64,000 nucleotides of DNA from an uncultured Selenomonadales bacterium (GTDB lineage Bacteria > Bacillota > Negativicutes > DSM-1736 > Dendrosporobacteraceae), in NCBI GenBank assembly GCA_946407015.1, contig CAMJML010000004.1:62001-126000 (forward strand), read 5' to 3'. Positions 20,774 to 29,158 of the stretch are shown in pieces (the first letter of the stretch is position 1; each line of letters begins with the position of its first letter). Below the pieces are notes generated by a model, which was not told where the DNA came from, did no database searches, and saw nothing but the letters and a program-made list of their open reading frames with translations. Made by a program: the position numbers and the translations under genes.

Positions 20774-20927
20774 AACCGCAGAGGGCACAGAGTACGCAGA
20801 GGGAGCGCGATGATATTGCGCCCAGGATAACGGGTTATTTTAAAAGAATGTTCATATGCCAGGAAGAAAAAATCAGCACGATGACATCGTGCCGTAATCC
20901 TCTGCGCCCTCTGCGTACTCTGCGGTA
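20774..20927. repeat. Dispersed palindromic repeat, copy 2
   Basis: The left arm starts AACCGCAGAGGGCACAGAG and the right arm ends TACTCTGCGGT, inverted copies with a few differences. A GCGCGATGATATTGCGC core matches the centre of copy 1 at 15478-15573. This copy has about 60 more bases between the arms, including a second short hairpin (ACGATG/CATCGT). Confidence 0.75.
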
Positions 20928-20947
20928 GATCGGTTCCCCGTCATCCA

Positions 20948-20976
20948 TTGTCCGCAAGCAGCAGATTTGCTATAAT
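20948..20976 (+). promoter_or_regulatory. Putative sigma-A promoter of smpB
   Basis: TTGTCC (20948-20953), 17 bases, TATAAT (20971-20976). A second TATAAT occurs at 20981-20986. It lies about 45 bases before the smpB start. Confidence 0.55.
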
Positions 20977-21020
20977 AAGATATAATGATTCGCGGCAGGC
21001 AATGCCGGTGAGGTGAAGGT

Positions 21021-21500
21021 ATGGAAAAAGGAACTGCAATTAAAATCATCGCTGAGAATCGCAAGGCACGGCATGATTTTTTTATTCATGAAACATATGA
21101 AACCGGACTGGTGCTGACCGGCACCGAGGTTAAGTCGCTGCGGGCGGGCAAAGCCAACTTGAAAGACAGTTATGCCCGCATTGAAAACGGCGAAATGATG
21201 CTGCATAATCTGCATATCAGCCCCTATGATCAGGGCAACCGCTTTAATCACGAACCGCTTCGGACCCGTAAGCTGCTGATGCATAAGGTCGAAATCCTGA
21301 AACTGTTCGGCAAGACCCGGGAAAAAGGCTATTCGCTTATTCCGCTCAAACTGTACTTTTCGCGGGGCAAGGCCAAACTTGAATTAGGGCTGGCCAGCGG
21401 TAAAAAGAACTATGATAAACGGCAGGATATTGCCGAACGGGATGCCAAGCGGGAAATGGACCGGGCTTTCCGGGACAAACAGCGGGGCGGGGAATGCTAA
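21021..21500 (+). CDS. smpB: SsrA-binding protein SmpB
   Basis: SmpB (159 residues) binds tmRNA and mimics the anticodon stem in the stalled ribosome. Recognisable parts are [19 protein letters not shown], the conserved [31 protein letters not shown] and the basic tail with [14 protein letters not shown]. It begins at ATG 21021 after GGTGAAGG. Its partner RNA, ssrA, lies 7 kb downstream, separated by the pga genes. Confidence 0.98.
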   Translation: MEKGTAIKIIAENRKARHDFFIHETYETGLVLTGTEVKSLRAGKANLKDSYARIENGEMMLHNLHISPYDQGNRFNHEPLRTRKLLMHKVEILKLFGKTREKGYSLIPLKLYFSRGKAKLELGLASGKKNYDKRQDIAERDAKREMDRAFRDKQRGGEC

Positions 21501-21529
21501 CCGCAACAGTATAAAGAAATGCAACAAAC

Positions 21530-21556
21530 AAGGCGCGAACAATTCGCGCCTTTTGC
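21530..21556. terminator. Terminator after smpB
   Basis: AAGGCGCGAA (21530-21539) pairs with TTCGCGCCTT (21543-21552), then TTTTGC on the plus strand. It separates smpB from the convergent pga genes and may serve both directions. Confidence 0.65.
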
Positions 21557-22014
21557 TATTTGCCGAATTCCCGGATAGGAAAACAAGTTTTGTCATCGCA
21601 GAATACCAGTTCACCGCCGCTCATTTCAACCGTGCCGACCTTACAGGTGGCAGCGGCAGTCATGAAGTCCAGATCGGTATTGTAATAGGCAGCCATCATC
21701 TGGGGCGTTAAGGGAGGAGGCGTCTGGCGGCGGTCTTTTTTGGCGTACCAGAAGATATTGTATTTGGCCCAGGCCAGCATGATGAGAAAAGCTGTCAGGG
21801 CAAACCCAATGAGGAACAGGAGCATCCGCACCGTTGTGGTCAAGGCATCCGGGGCAAAGAGGCGGTCGGTCACATAGCCGAACGAGAAGCCCCAGAGTGC
21901 CAGCGTAAAACCGATCAGCACCACCTTGAGCACCAATGTGCCCAAGGCCATTACTGTGCTTTCCAGTGCCTTTTGCCGGAAACGTTTTAATTCAGGCCGG
22001 TTGATGACAGGCAT
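21556..22014 (-). CDS. pgaD: PgaD-like poly-GlcNAc synthesis protein
   Basis: A 152-residue inner-membrane protein with two hydrophobic segments (about 24-48 and 62-82) and the short motif AWAKYNIFWY just after the second, as in PgaD of E. coli, which helps PgaC polymerise GlcNAc and responds to c-di-GMP. Assigned by its place as last gene of a pgaABCD set and by overall layout; sequence conservation in this family is low. The start lies 14 bases after the pgaC stop. Confidence 0.82.
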   Translation of the reverse strand: MPVINRPELKRFRQKALESTVMALGTLVLKVVLIGFTLALWGFSFGYVTDRLFAPDALTTTVRMLLFLIGFALTAFLIMLAWAKYNIFWYAKKDRRQTPPPLTPQMMAAYYNTDLDFMTAAATCKVGTVEMSGGELVFCDDKTCFPIREFGK

Positions 22015-22028
22015 ACGGTGTCCTCTTT

Positions 22029-23267
22029 CTACTGGGTGGTATGGAGGCCGCGGTCAGGGCTGACCCAGACAGCCCGGGTGCCGCGTTTTTTAAAGAGCGC
22101 TTTGGGGATGGCGCGGACGACCGCCAAAGCATTGTAAATCCAATAAATGACCGGATACCAGATGACCCAGAAATAATATTTCACAATACTGGGGTCATAT
22201 TTGCGGTCCAGCAGCAGGCTGATTCCGAATTGGGTCAGGCAGGTCAGCGCAATCATGCAGCCTGTCCAGACCGGGACAGGCGACAGCTTGAGCAGTGAGC
22301 CGGACAGGGGAAAAGTCATGTTGATCAGCCAGAGCAGGGTAAACAGCAAAAAGGATAAGGCCCAAAAAATGCTGAGAACATAATCCAGATAGAGCGGCCA
22401 CATGCGGCGCATCCGCCAGTCCAGGCAGATGTTCCAGTAGCGGTGGATAACCTCGATCCCGCCCTGGGCCCAGCGCACCCGCTGCCGCCACAGGCCGCTC
22501 AGCGTTTCCGGAACCAGGATCCAGCCAACGGCATTGAGCTCGTAATACACCGACCAGAAACGCTGTTCCAGCTTCCAGGTCAGGTCGATATCGTCAGTAA
22601 TCATATCCGGGCTCCACAAACCGGCATCGACCAGCGCCCGCTTGCGAAAAGCGGCAATCACCCCGGATACGGTCAGGATTTTGCCCAGCAGGCGCTGACT
22701 GCGTTTGATCAGCCCAATCACACTGGCATATTCGGCGGCCTGAATTTTGGCGATCAGGGAAGTCCGGTTGCGCACCCGCGGATTGCCGGTTACGGCACCG
22801 GCCCGGGGATGTTTCAGAAAATGCCATACCAGCCAGTGCAGCGCTTTAGGATCAAGCAGGCAGTCGGCATCGATGGTGACAATGTATTCACCGCCTGTCA
22901 TCATCAGGCCCATATTGAGCGCCTGGGCTTTGCCCATATTCTGCTTTAAGATCAGCGCCCGCACCTGGGCATGCTGCTCAGCCAGTTCGTGCAAGAGGAT
23001 GTCGGTCTGGTCGGTGCTGCCGTCGCTGATCACAATGATTTCAAAATGGGGATAGTCGGTTTGCAGTAAAGCTTCAACTGTCTCACGAATGCCGGCAGCT
23101 TCATTGTGGGCGGGTATGAGCACGGAAACAAAAGGAAACTCGGTCAGCGGCGGTTCAGCCGGGCAGGATCGTTCATAACGCCAATAAAAGTACAGGGCGC
23201 CCACCATCCAGATGATGCTCATCAGGACAGGGTATAAAAAGATAAATTGTGCCCAATATTCCATCAT
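22029..23267 (-). CDS. pgaC: Poly-beta-1,6-N-acetylglucosamine synthase (GT2)
   Basis: A 412-residue processive family-2 glycosyltransferase in the inner membrane that polymerises UDP-GlcNAc. It has an N-terminal membrane segment (about 7-28), the catalytic domain with SVLIPAHNEA, IDADCLLD, MITDDIDLTWK and QRVRWAQGG (the D, D, D, QxxRW signature), and several C-terminal membrane segments. Two adjacent ATGs (23267, 23264) follow AAAGGAG; spacing slightly favours the second. Confidence 0.93.
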   Translation of the reverse strand: MMEYWAQFIFLYPVLMSIIWMVGALYFYWRYERSCPAEPPLTEFPFVSVLIPAHNEAAGIRETVEALLQTDYPHFEIIVISDGSTDQTDILLHELAEQHAQVRALILKQNMGKAQALNMGLMMTGGEYIVTIDADCLLDPKALHWLVWHFLKHPRAGAVTGNPRVRNRTSLIAKIQAAEYASVIGLIKRSQRLLGKILTVSGVIAAFRKRALVDAGLWSPDMITDDIDLTWKLEQRFWSVYYELNAVGWILVPETLSGLWRQRVRWAQGGIEVIHRYWNICLDWRMRRMWPLYLDYVLSIFWALSFLLFTLLWLINMTFPLSGSLLKLSPVPVWTGCMIALTCLTQFGISLLLDRKYDPSIVKYYFWVIWYPVIYWIYNALAVVRAIPKALFKKRGTRAVWVSPDRGLHTTQ

Positions 23268-23288
23268 CCGGCTCCTTTCTGGTGGTTG

Positions 23289-25145
23289 TTAAAATGGCAG
23301 TCGCTCTGGTTTGGGTGAAAAAATATTGAGGGGATAATAAGCGAGCTGAATGGCTCCCTGCTGTTTCAAGGTTCTGGCTTGTTCGTCCAGCGTTTTGCCC
23401 GCGACCCAACGGCGGCTGTTCCAATCGTAGCTTTGCAGTTTGAAGATGGTTTTCGCAGCAGCATCCGGCTTGGCCAGGGCCTGGTCAGCCAGTTGGGTCA
23501 GCCAGGCATTCGGATCAGCTGCTTTTTCCATATAGGGATATGCCAGGATGACGGTATAGTCATAGTCGCGCAAGAAATCGCCATAATTTTGCCCCAGCCA
23601 GGCGGCTGACTGCGGGTCTGTGACGACCAGTGCATACAGGTTGCGGGCAATTTTGACACGGGGGCGGATTTTGCGGATTTCGGATGCTAAGTCCAGCGTC
23701 AGCTTGTTCAGGGTTTGACTTTTGAAGGCAGCCAGCTTAGCCGCGAACTCGGGCTGGGCCAGCGAGTCCGGCGTCAGTGCCTGACCCCAGGCTGCCTGGT
23801 AAGCGGCCTGGGCAGCCGGAGAAGTATCTTCATAGTCATTGAGATAGAGATCATCCTGAAAAAGGATGCCGTCAAGCGGACTGTAGGCCGCTAAATCCTG
23901 CGCCATGCGGGTGAGCTGTTCATGGACACGAGGACTAAAGGGCGTGGCCCGTTTGTACCAGCCGGCGTTTTCCGGGACCAGGGCTTGCACTAAGTCTTCG
24001 GGGTTATCCTGGGTCAGCCATTGACCGGCCAATGTAGGCATCCAGGCATAAACCTGAAAGCCGGCCGCTTTAAGCCGGGCGGTTACATGACTGAAGACAT
24101 CCTGTTTGACCGGGGCGGCGGTGGTATAAAAATACACTTGCCGGATATTGCCGTCTCCCTGGTCGTCCGCGAAAGCTTGCAGGAATACGGTATTGACCTG
24201 GGAGCGCTGCAGCCAGTCAATGGCCTGGTCGATATTCGTTTCCAACTCCAGGGGATTGGCATGAAACAGCAAATCGAGATCAAGCTGAGCTGTTTTAAGG
24301 GGTTTTAGTGGCGGGGGAGTATCGGCCAGCAATTGAAGGAATTGCCGTTCATCCGGATTGTCACAAATGATGATCCGCTTAATAGCAGCTGGATTGCCAG
24401 CATGGCTTGTCTCGTCATCCAGTGCGAAGGTCAGCTCAAAACTGGCTGCTTGGGCTGCTGCAACAGCTTCAGACGTGTATTCGCCATAAGGCCATACATA
24501 GAAGTGCGCCGGGTGGCCTAAGTGCTCGGTCAGTATCGCCTGCGTCTGCCGCATGTCCTCTTCAAGGCGCTGGCTGTATTCGGCTGTGGTTTCATACCGG
24601 CCATTGCGGAATTCCCGGGACGACAACGCTTGTCCCCGGTCGCCAAAGCTGTTTATCGCAATAAAACGATGAGAATTGTGGGAGTGTGAAGCAACCGTGA
24701 CTAAACCGGAAACCTCCATTTCCCGCAGCTGTTCCCAGGTGACCAGTGCTCCGATGTCAGGCGGTGCGCCCTGTTGCTGCCAGCTTGTGACCACCGCTAG
24801 CATAGCCGGGTATTGGTACTGCTGCAAGAGCGGATAGACGTTGGTATAAAACGAAGCATAGCCATCATCAAAGGTGAGCAATACCGGCTTTGCCGGCAGT
24901 GTGGCCTGACCCTGAACCGCTGCCCGGTACAGTTCGGGTGTGATGGGGTGAAAGCCTTGCTCTTGGAGCAGCTTAAAATGCAGGGCCAAAGTTTCGGGCG
25001 TGACACTATAGGGGGAAGTCAGGGCACCGACATCGTGATAATTGAGGACCGGTATAGAAGGGGGCTGGGCTGCGGCTGCCGGCATGAACCCGAGCAGCAG
25101 ACAGGCTATGAAGAGGCCAAGGCGGAACGTTACACCGTATTTCAT
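23289..25145 (-). CDS. pgaB: Poly-GlcNAc deacetylase with C-terminal glycoside hydrolase-like domain
   Basis: A 618-residue exported enzyme that partly de-N-acetylates the polymer in the periplasm. A signal peptide ends near AAAAQ (about residue 26). The NodB domain shows YHDVG, LLTFDDGY and SHSHNSH (metal His residues). A second domain from about residue 290 resembles the C-terminal GH153-type domain of E. coli PgaB. Unlike E. coli PgaB no clear lipobox is seen. It lies 8 bases downstream of pgaA. Confidence 0.92.
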   Translation of the reverse strand: MKYGVTFRLGLFIACLLLGFMPAAAAQPPSIPVLNYHDVGALTSPYSVTPETLALHFKLLQEQGFHPITPELYRAAVQGQATLPAKPVLLTFDDGYASFYTNVYPLLQQYQYPAMLAVVTSWQQQGAPPDIGALVTWEQLREMEVSGLVTVASHSHNSHRFIAINSFGDRGQALSSREFRNGRYETTAEYSQRLEEDMRQTQAILTEHLGHPAHFYVWPYGEYTSEAVAAAQAASFELTFALDDETSHAGNPAAIKRIIICDNPDERQFLQLLADTPPPLKPLKTAQLDLDLLFHANPLELETNIDQAIDWLQRSQVNTVFLQAFADDQGDGNIRQVYFYTTAAPVKQDVFSHVTARLKAAGFQVYAWMPTLAGQWLTQDNPEDLVQALVPENAGWYKRATPFSPRVHEQLTRMAQDLAAYSPLDGILFQDDLYLNDYEDTSPAAQAAYQAAWGQALTPDSLAQPEFAAKLAAFKSQTLNKLTLDLASEIRKIRPRVKIARNLYALVVTDPQSAAWLGQNYGDFLRDYDYTVILAYPYMEKAADPNAWLTQLADQALAKPDAAAKTIFKLQSYDWNSRRWVAGKTLDEQARTLKQQGAIQLAYYPLNIFSPKPERLPF

Positions 25146-25153
25146 AAAAACAC

Positions 25154-27415
25154 CTACCAGCTTATTCGGTATAAACCGTCAATTTGTCGGTAACTGTAAC
25201 GGAGATCGCGGCCAGTGAGATGATCGGAGCGCAGTCCATATTCAAAACCTACGGACAGACTATGTGTGGCCGAAACTTCCCGGCTATATTCGATGCGGAA
25301 CGTCGGATTGAAAGCCAGGGGATCAGGGGCATCATGCTCCCAGTTGAGCAGCAGCCGGTTGGTCAGCGTGCCGCCGGCCAGCTCATGGCGGTAGACATAG
25401 CCCAGTCCCAGCGATTCGCGGAGTTCGGGACTTTCATAGACCAATCCTTGTTTGCTGAAGGAATGGCGGTTCCAGTACAGCAGGCGGTTTAACGATTGCT
25501 TGTCCCGGTCGTACAAGGTGTAGGTATGGTTGAGCTGAAAACCGGCTGTTTGATTGCCGTCACTGAGCAGGCTGCGATCCAGGGCGATGGTAAAGTCTTC
25601 GCGGGTGTTGAGAATGCGAAAGAAATTCAGCCGGTATGCCGTTTCCAGGATGGGTTTGCCTGCCTGTCCGGTTAAAGCTTGGACATCCAGCAGCGGTGTG
25701 CGGTCTACCGACAAACTCAGGGTGGTGTTGTCGCGGAGATACCAGTCGCCGGCCAGCGAATAGCCGGCTGCTTGTTGAAGATGATCATAGTGAAGATAGC
25801 TTAAGCTCAGGGCTTTATCAATATCCTGTGACCGGAACCCAATCCTGTGACTGGTCAGAGTACGGTTTTCGGTTGTGGACAGGTCTTTCAGGCGGGTCTG
25901 ATTGGTTCCGGCCAGCAGCCAGCTATTGCCCCCGATGTTTTGTTCAGCGTTAAGCTCCCAATAGCGGGACTGTACTTCTTTATAACTGCCGTTGGAGCCG
26001 AAAGCGGCTGTGATTTGTCCCAGACGGCGCTGGTCATAAAGCCCTTCGAGCGGCAGCAGCGTAGCTGGAGCGGGCGCCAGCGTACGCAGTTGCTGCAGTG
26101 CTCCCGCTGTTTGCCGGTAGTCTTCGACGGCTGCGGCCGTTTTGATCATCCCGGTCAGCCCGGCTGTTGTGGCCGGTAGCTGCCGGTATTGGCGAAAGGC
26201 AGCCCGTGGCTGGCCGTCCTGGCGCAATGCGGCGGCATATTGTTCCCGGAGTTCAGGCTGGTTGGGAAAATGCCGGAGCAGGAGCTCAAACAGGACTTTG
26301 CCGGCATGCGGTTGTTGATTGGCAAATAGAAAGACCGCATCCCGCTCAAGCTGGGCGGAATAATCGGGATGAGCCGTTAACAACGGCTCATAAAGAGACA
26401 GGCCGTCATCGGTTTGTCCGGCCAGCAGATAGGCGCAAGCCAGGCCTAGCCTGGCACTGTCATCCTGAGGTTGACGGGTAAGCAGGTGCCGGTAGACCTG
26501 AATGGCCTGTTGCGGCTGGTTAAGCTGAATCCATGCCTCGGCAGACGCTTTTAAGGCAAATAACGGAGCGGCCGCCCTATCCGGCCAGAACTGGTCGGAT
26601 GCTTGAACAGCTTGCTGAAACTGGCCGCTGCTGCGCAATGCCAGCACATAATTGCCTTGCATGGAGGGGGTAGCGGAATGACTGGCTACATAGGGCTTAA
26701 GGATAGTCAGGGCAAGATCGGGCTGATTGTGATTGATATGAGCGGCAGCCAATGCAGCCTGAATTTCGCGGACTTGCGCTTGCGTGGCCTCTGAAGGTAA
26801 GGCTTGCAAGATCTGCTCTAAATCAGCGATGGCCAGGGGGTACTGGTGCTGGCGGCTGTAAAAGCCGGCCCGGCTGAGGTAGGCGCTTGCATCATGGGGA
26901 TTGTCCAGCAGGATGGCTTGATAGAGGGCTTGCGCCCCGGGTACATCACCCAGCTGAGCCAGGCATTCGGCCTGCCAAAGCTTGGCCTGGGCATCCCCTT
27001 TTGCCGCTAATTGCTGATAAAGGGAATAAGCCTTTTGATATTGGCCAAGTTGAAAATAGCTTCCGCCTGCGCTTTTTAATACATAGGCCGGGGCTTGGGA
27101 TGCGGGCAGGGTTTCATACACGAAAACGGCGGCCGGATGGTCGCCGGCCCAGTTCAAGACCGTGATATAATCATAAGCAACCGGTAAATCGTCCGGCTGC
27201 TCTTCATGTAATTGACTCAAAATGCTGAGAGCTTCGCTGAAGTGCTGACTGCGGGCCAACTCAATGGCTTGATGGTGCGATTCAGACCCGGATTGATGGA
27301 AAGACGGTTGAAGCATGGCTGGAAGCGGAGACGATGCGGAAGGCTGGGATGCCTGGACGGGCCGGCAAGTGACCACCAGCAACAGGCAGAGAATCCAGAA
27401 AACCTGAGTCTTCAT
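25154..27415 (-). CDS. pgaA: Poly-GlcNAc outer-membrane export porin with TPR domain
   Basis: A 753-residue protein with a signal peptide (cleavage near VQASQ), a periplasmic TPR superhelix over about residues 45-430 (repeated A/L-rich pairs such as YQKAYSLYQQLAAKGDAQAK), then about 16 amphipathic strands ending in Trp, the mark of an outer-membrane beta-barrel. It exports deacetylated poly-GlcNAc. Together with the TonB receptor at 55907, it shows that the cell has an outer membrane. GGAG lies about 8 bases before the start. It is the first pga gene, 27 bases after the eamA stop. Confidence 0.92.
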   Translation of the reverse strand: MKTQVFWILCLLLVVTCRPVQASQPSASSPLPAMLQPSFHQSGSESHHQAIELARSQHFSEALSILSQLHEEQPDDLPVAYDYITVLNWAGDHPAAVFVYETLPASQAPAYVLKSAGGSYFQLGQYQKAYSLYQQLAAKGDAQAKLWQAECLAQLGDVPGAQALYQAILLDNPHDASAYLSRAGFYSRQHQYPLAIADLEQILQALPSEATQAQVREIQAALAAAHINHNQPDLALTILKPYVASHSATPSMQGNYVLALRSSGQFQQAVQASDQFWPDRAAAPLFALKASAEAWIQLNQPQQAIQVYRHLLTRQPQDDSARLGLACAYLLAGQTDDGLSLYEPLLTAHPDYSAQLERDAVFLFANQQPHAGKVLFELLLRHFPNQPELREQYAAALRQDGQPRAAFRQYRQLPATTAGLTGMIKTAAAVEDYRQTAGALQQLRTLAPAPATLLPLEGLYDQRRLGQITAAFGSNGSYKEVQSRYWELNAEQNIGGNSWLLAGTNQTRLKDLSTTENRTLTSHRIGFRSQDIDKALSLSYLHYDHLQQAAGYSLAGDWYLRDNTTLSLSVDRTPLLDVQALTGQAGKPILETAYRLNFFRILNTREDFTIALDRSLLSDGNQTAGFQLNHTYTLYDRDKQSLNRLLYWNRHSFSKQGLVYESPELRESLGLGYVYRHELAGGTLTNRLLLNWEHDAPDPLAFNPTFRIEYSREVSATHSLSVGFEYGLRSDHLTGRDLRYSYRQIDGLYRISW

Positions 27416-27442
27416 CGAATCACTCCAGATTCTAATACGATA

Positions 27443-28342
27443 TTAGGAAACAGCCTCGCTGGCCTGGTTTTTTGCTGGCGCGTTCCAGAGCTGCAAAATG
27501 ATAATTCCGGCAATGATCAATAACCCGCCGATCCCTTGCAGCAGTGACACACTGTCGCCCAGCAAGGTAATCGATAGCAATACGGTAATGAGCGGTTCAG
27601 CCGTACTGATGATCGAGGCATTGGCTGCCCCGATCCGGCTTAAACCGGCAAAGAAGAAAAGGATTCCGACAATAGTGCCCAGTATGGCAATTCCGGCCAG
27701 GGCCAGCCAGCCGCTCAGCGGCAATAGCAGTGTTAGGTTGCCTTTGATGAGACCGATCACAATAAAAGCGGTTGCAGCCGATGTGCAGACATAGGTGGTT
27801 GCAACGAGTGGATGGACATTTTTTAACACCCGGTTGCCGATGACAATATATCCCGAATAGACAACGGCAGCTCCCAGTCCGAGCAGAACACCCAGCATAC
27901 TGACGCTGGCGAACGAAACTCCAAGAATGAGGAATAGACCGCTGAAGCAAATGACCAGTGCCAGACACTTGGGCCAGGTGATGATTTCATCGCCAACGGC
28001 AAAGGATAACAAGGTTACCAAAGCCGGATAGGTATAAAGCAGCATGGCAGCCATAGAAACAGGCACATGTTCAATGGATAAGGCAAAAAAGGTGGACATG
28101 GTGCCATAACCTAAGGCTCCCATTAAACAGAGTTGAATAATGGTCTTGGTGCCAATGCGAAAGGGAATGTTTTTTATTTTAATAATCGGCCATAAGATGA
28201 GTGCGGCCAGCGCAAAGCGGGCAGTCAGTACGGTGATGGTATTGACGCCGGCGTCATACGCCAGCTTTATAAAAATAGCCAGTGTAGCAAAGCCTGCGGC
28301 CGATGCTACAACCATAAGCGAGCCAATGTGTTGCTGAAACAT
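27443..28342 (-). CDS. EamA/DMT family transporter
   Basis: A 299-residue inner-membrane protein with about ten membrane segments in two EamA repeats, of the drug/metabolite transporter type. ATG 28342 was chosen because GAGGAGTGG lies about 5 bases upstream; the frame is open for 47 more codons without a site. It is only 27 bases upstream of pgaA on the same strand, so it may be the first gene of the pga transcript. Substrate unknown. Confidence 0.87.
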   Translation of the reverse strand: MFQQHIGSLMVVASAAGFATLAIFIKLAYDAGVNTITVLTARFALAALILWPIIKIKNIPFRIGTKTIIQLCLMGALGYGTMSTFFALSIEHVPVSMAAMLLYTYPALVTLLSFAVGDEIITWPKCLALVICFSGLFLILGVSFASVSMLGVLLGLGAAVVYSGYIVIGNRVLKNVHPLVATTYVCTSAATAFIVIGLIKGNLTLLLPLSGWLALAGIAILGTIVGILFFFAGLSRIGAANASIISTAEPLITVLLSITLLGDSVSLLQGIGGLLIIAGIIILQLWNAPAKNQASEAVS

Positions 28343-28402
28343 GATACCACTCCTCGAACTTGATATATTCATTGTTGTTATGTAAAAATCCTGTTGATTT
28401 CG

Positions 28403-28416
28403 ATATATTAATATAT
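28403..28416. promoter_or_regulatory. 14-bp palindrome upstream of eamA-pgaABCD
   Basis: The perfect palindrome ATATATTAATATAT lies in the eamA-ssrA divergent gap, about 60 bases before the eamA start. It could be an operator, but AT palindromes arise by chance. Confidence 0.25.
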
Positions 28417-28466
28417 GGAAAAAAGCTATACTTTGATCATCGGTTTTTATTGGAAAAAAGTACAAC

Positions 28467-28494
28467 TTGATTGTTGTTGTCATTATGCTATAAT
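28467..28494 (+). promoter_or_regulatory. Promoter of ssrA
   Basis: TTGATT (28467-28472), 16 bases, TATAAT (28489-28494). Transcription would begin near 28501, leaving about 60 bases of 5' leader to be trimmed from the tmRNA precursor. Confidence 0.6.
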
Positions 28495-28561
28495 GTATGT
28501 TACACTAAATGTAGCGTTTATTCTATGATTAATTTAGCTAAACTACTTTAGCGCTTAAATC

Positions 28562-28908
28562 GGGGGCGTAATGGTTTCGACAGGGGTAGTTGTGGCATGG
28601 GTAGCGAGCCGGGGTTCCATCAGCCCGTCAAGACGGTGGAAACAAGTAAACGCAAACGAAAATTACGCTTTAGCAGCTTAATGCTAACGTCCTACTCTCC
28701 CTCTTCCTGCGGGGCGGGATAGGGCGTCAATTAGCGGGATACCTGAAGCTCAATTCTCGGAGAGCCGACTGGGAAATTTTATCGAGATAGTGCCAGCGAA
28801 GCTTGTCTGTGAGCGTCAAAGGTGCGAAATCTAAACCACAGAATGCGCTCGGAGAAGCCTATGTAGCAATACTTTTGGACAGGAGTTCGATTCTCCTCGC
28901 CTCCACCA
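28562..28908 (+). ncRNA. ssrA: Transfer-messenger RNA (tmRNA)
   Basis: The 5' end GGGGGCG (28562-28568) pairs with CGCCTCC (28898-28904) to form the tRNA-like acceptor stem, followed by ACCA. The T-arm is GGACAGGAGTTCGATTCTCC. The tag frame at 28652-28681 encodes ANENYALAA then TAA. tmRNA rescues stalled ribosomes with SmpB. Its 3' end doubles as an integration site: the last bases recur downstream at 39492. Confidence 0.97.
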
Positions 28909-29023
28909 ATCAAAACCACCTTTTTTTACAAATATAGGAAGTCTTGAGAACCGCGAATTGTCTGGCTTTGTGACGGACAGTGAGCGGTTTTTTGCTTTTC
29001 GGAGGCGATCTTCTCGCCTCCAC
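28897..29023. repeat. att module A: ssrA 3' end plus hairpins (left repeat)
   Basis: A 127-bp block starting TCGCCTCCACCAATCAAA, shared with 39492-39619 at roughly 95% identity by eye. It holds the ssrA terminator (GAACCGC ... GCGGTTTTTT, 28948-28993) and a second hairpin, GGAGGCGA/TCGCCTCC (29001-29022), whose right arm repeats the att core. It is read as the left boundary of an inserted element. Confidence 0.75.
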
Positions 29024-29158
29024 CGCATCAGATTGATTATTTTACAAAATAGGAACTTGAGAGTCGATATAAGATCGAGACATATAACATATGCAGGGAA
29101 AGGTGCATGTCTGATGGAATTCACAAAATAAAAAAAGTTTTGAAAGGTGGACGGATTA

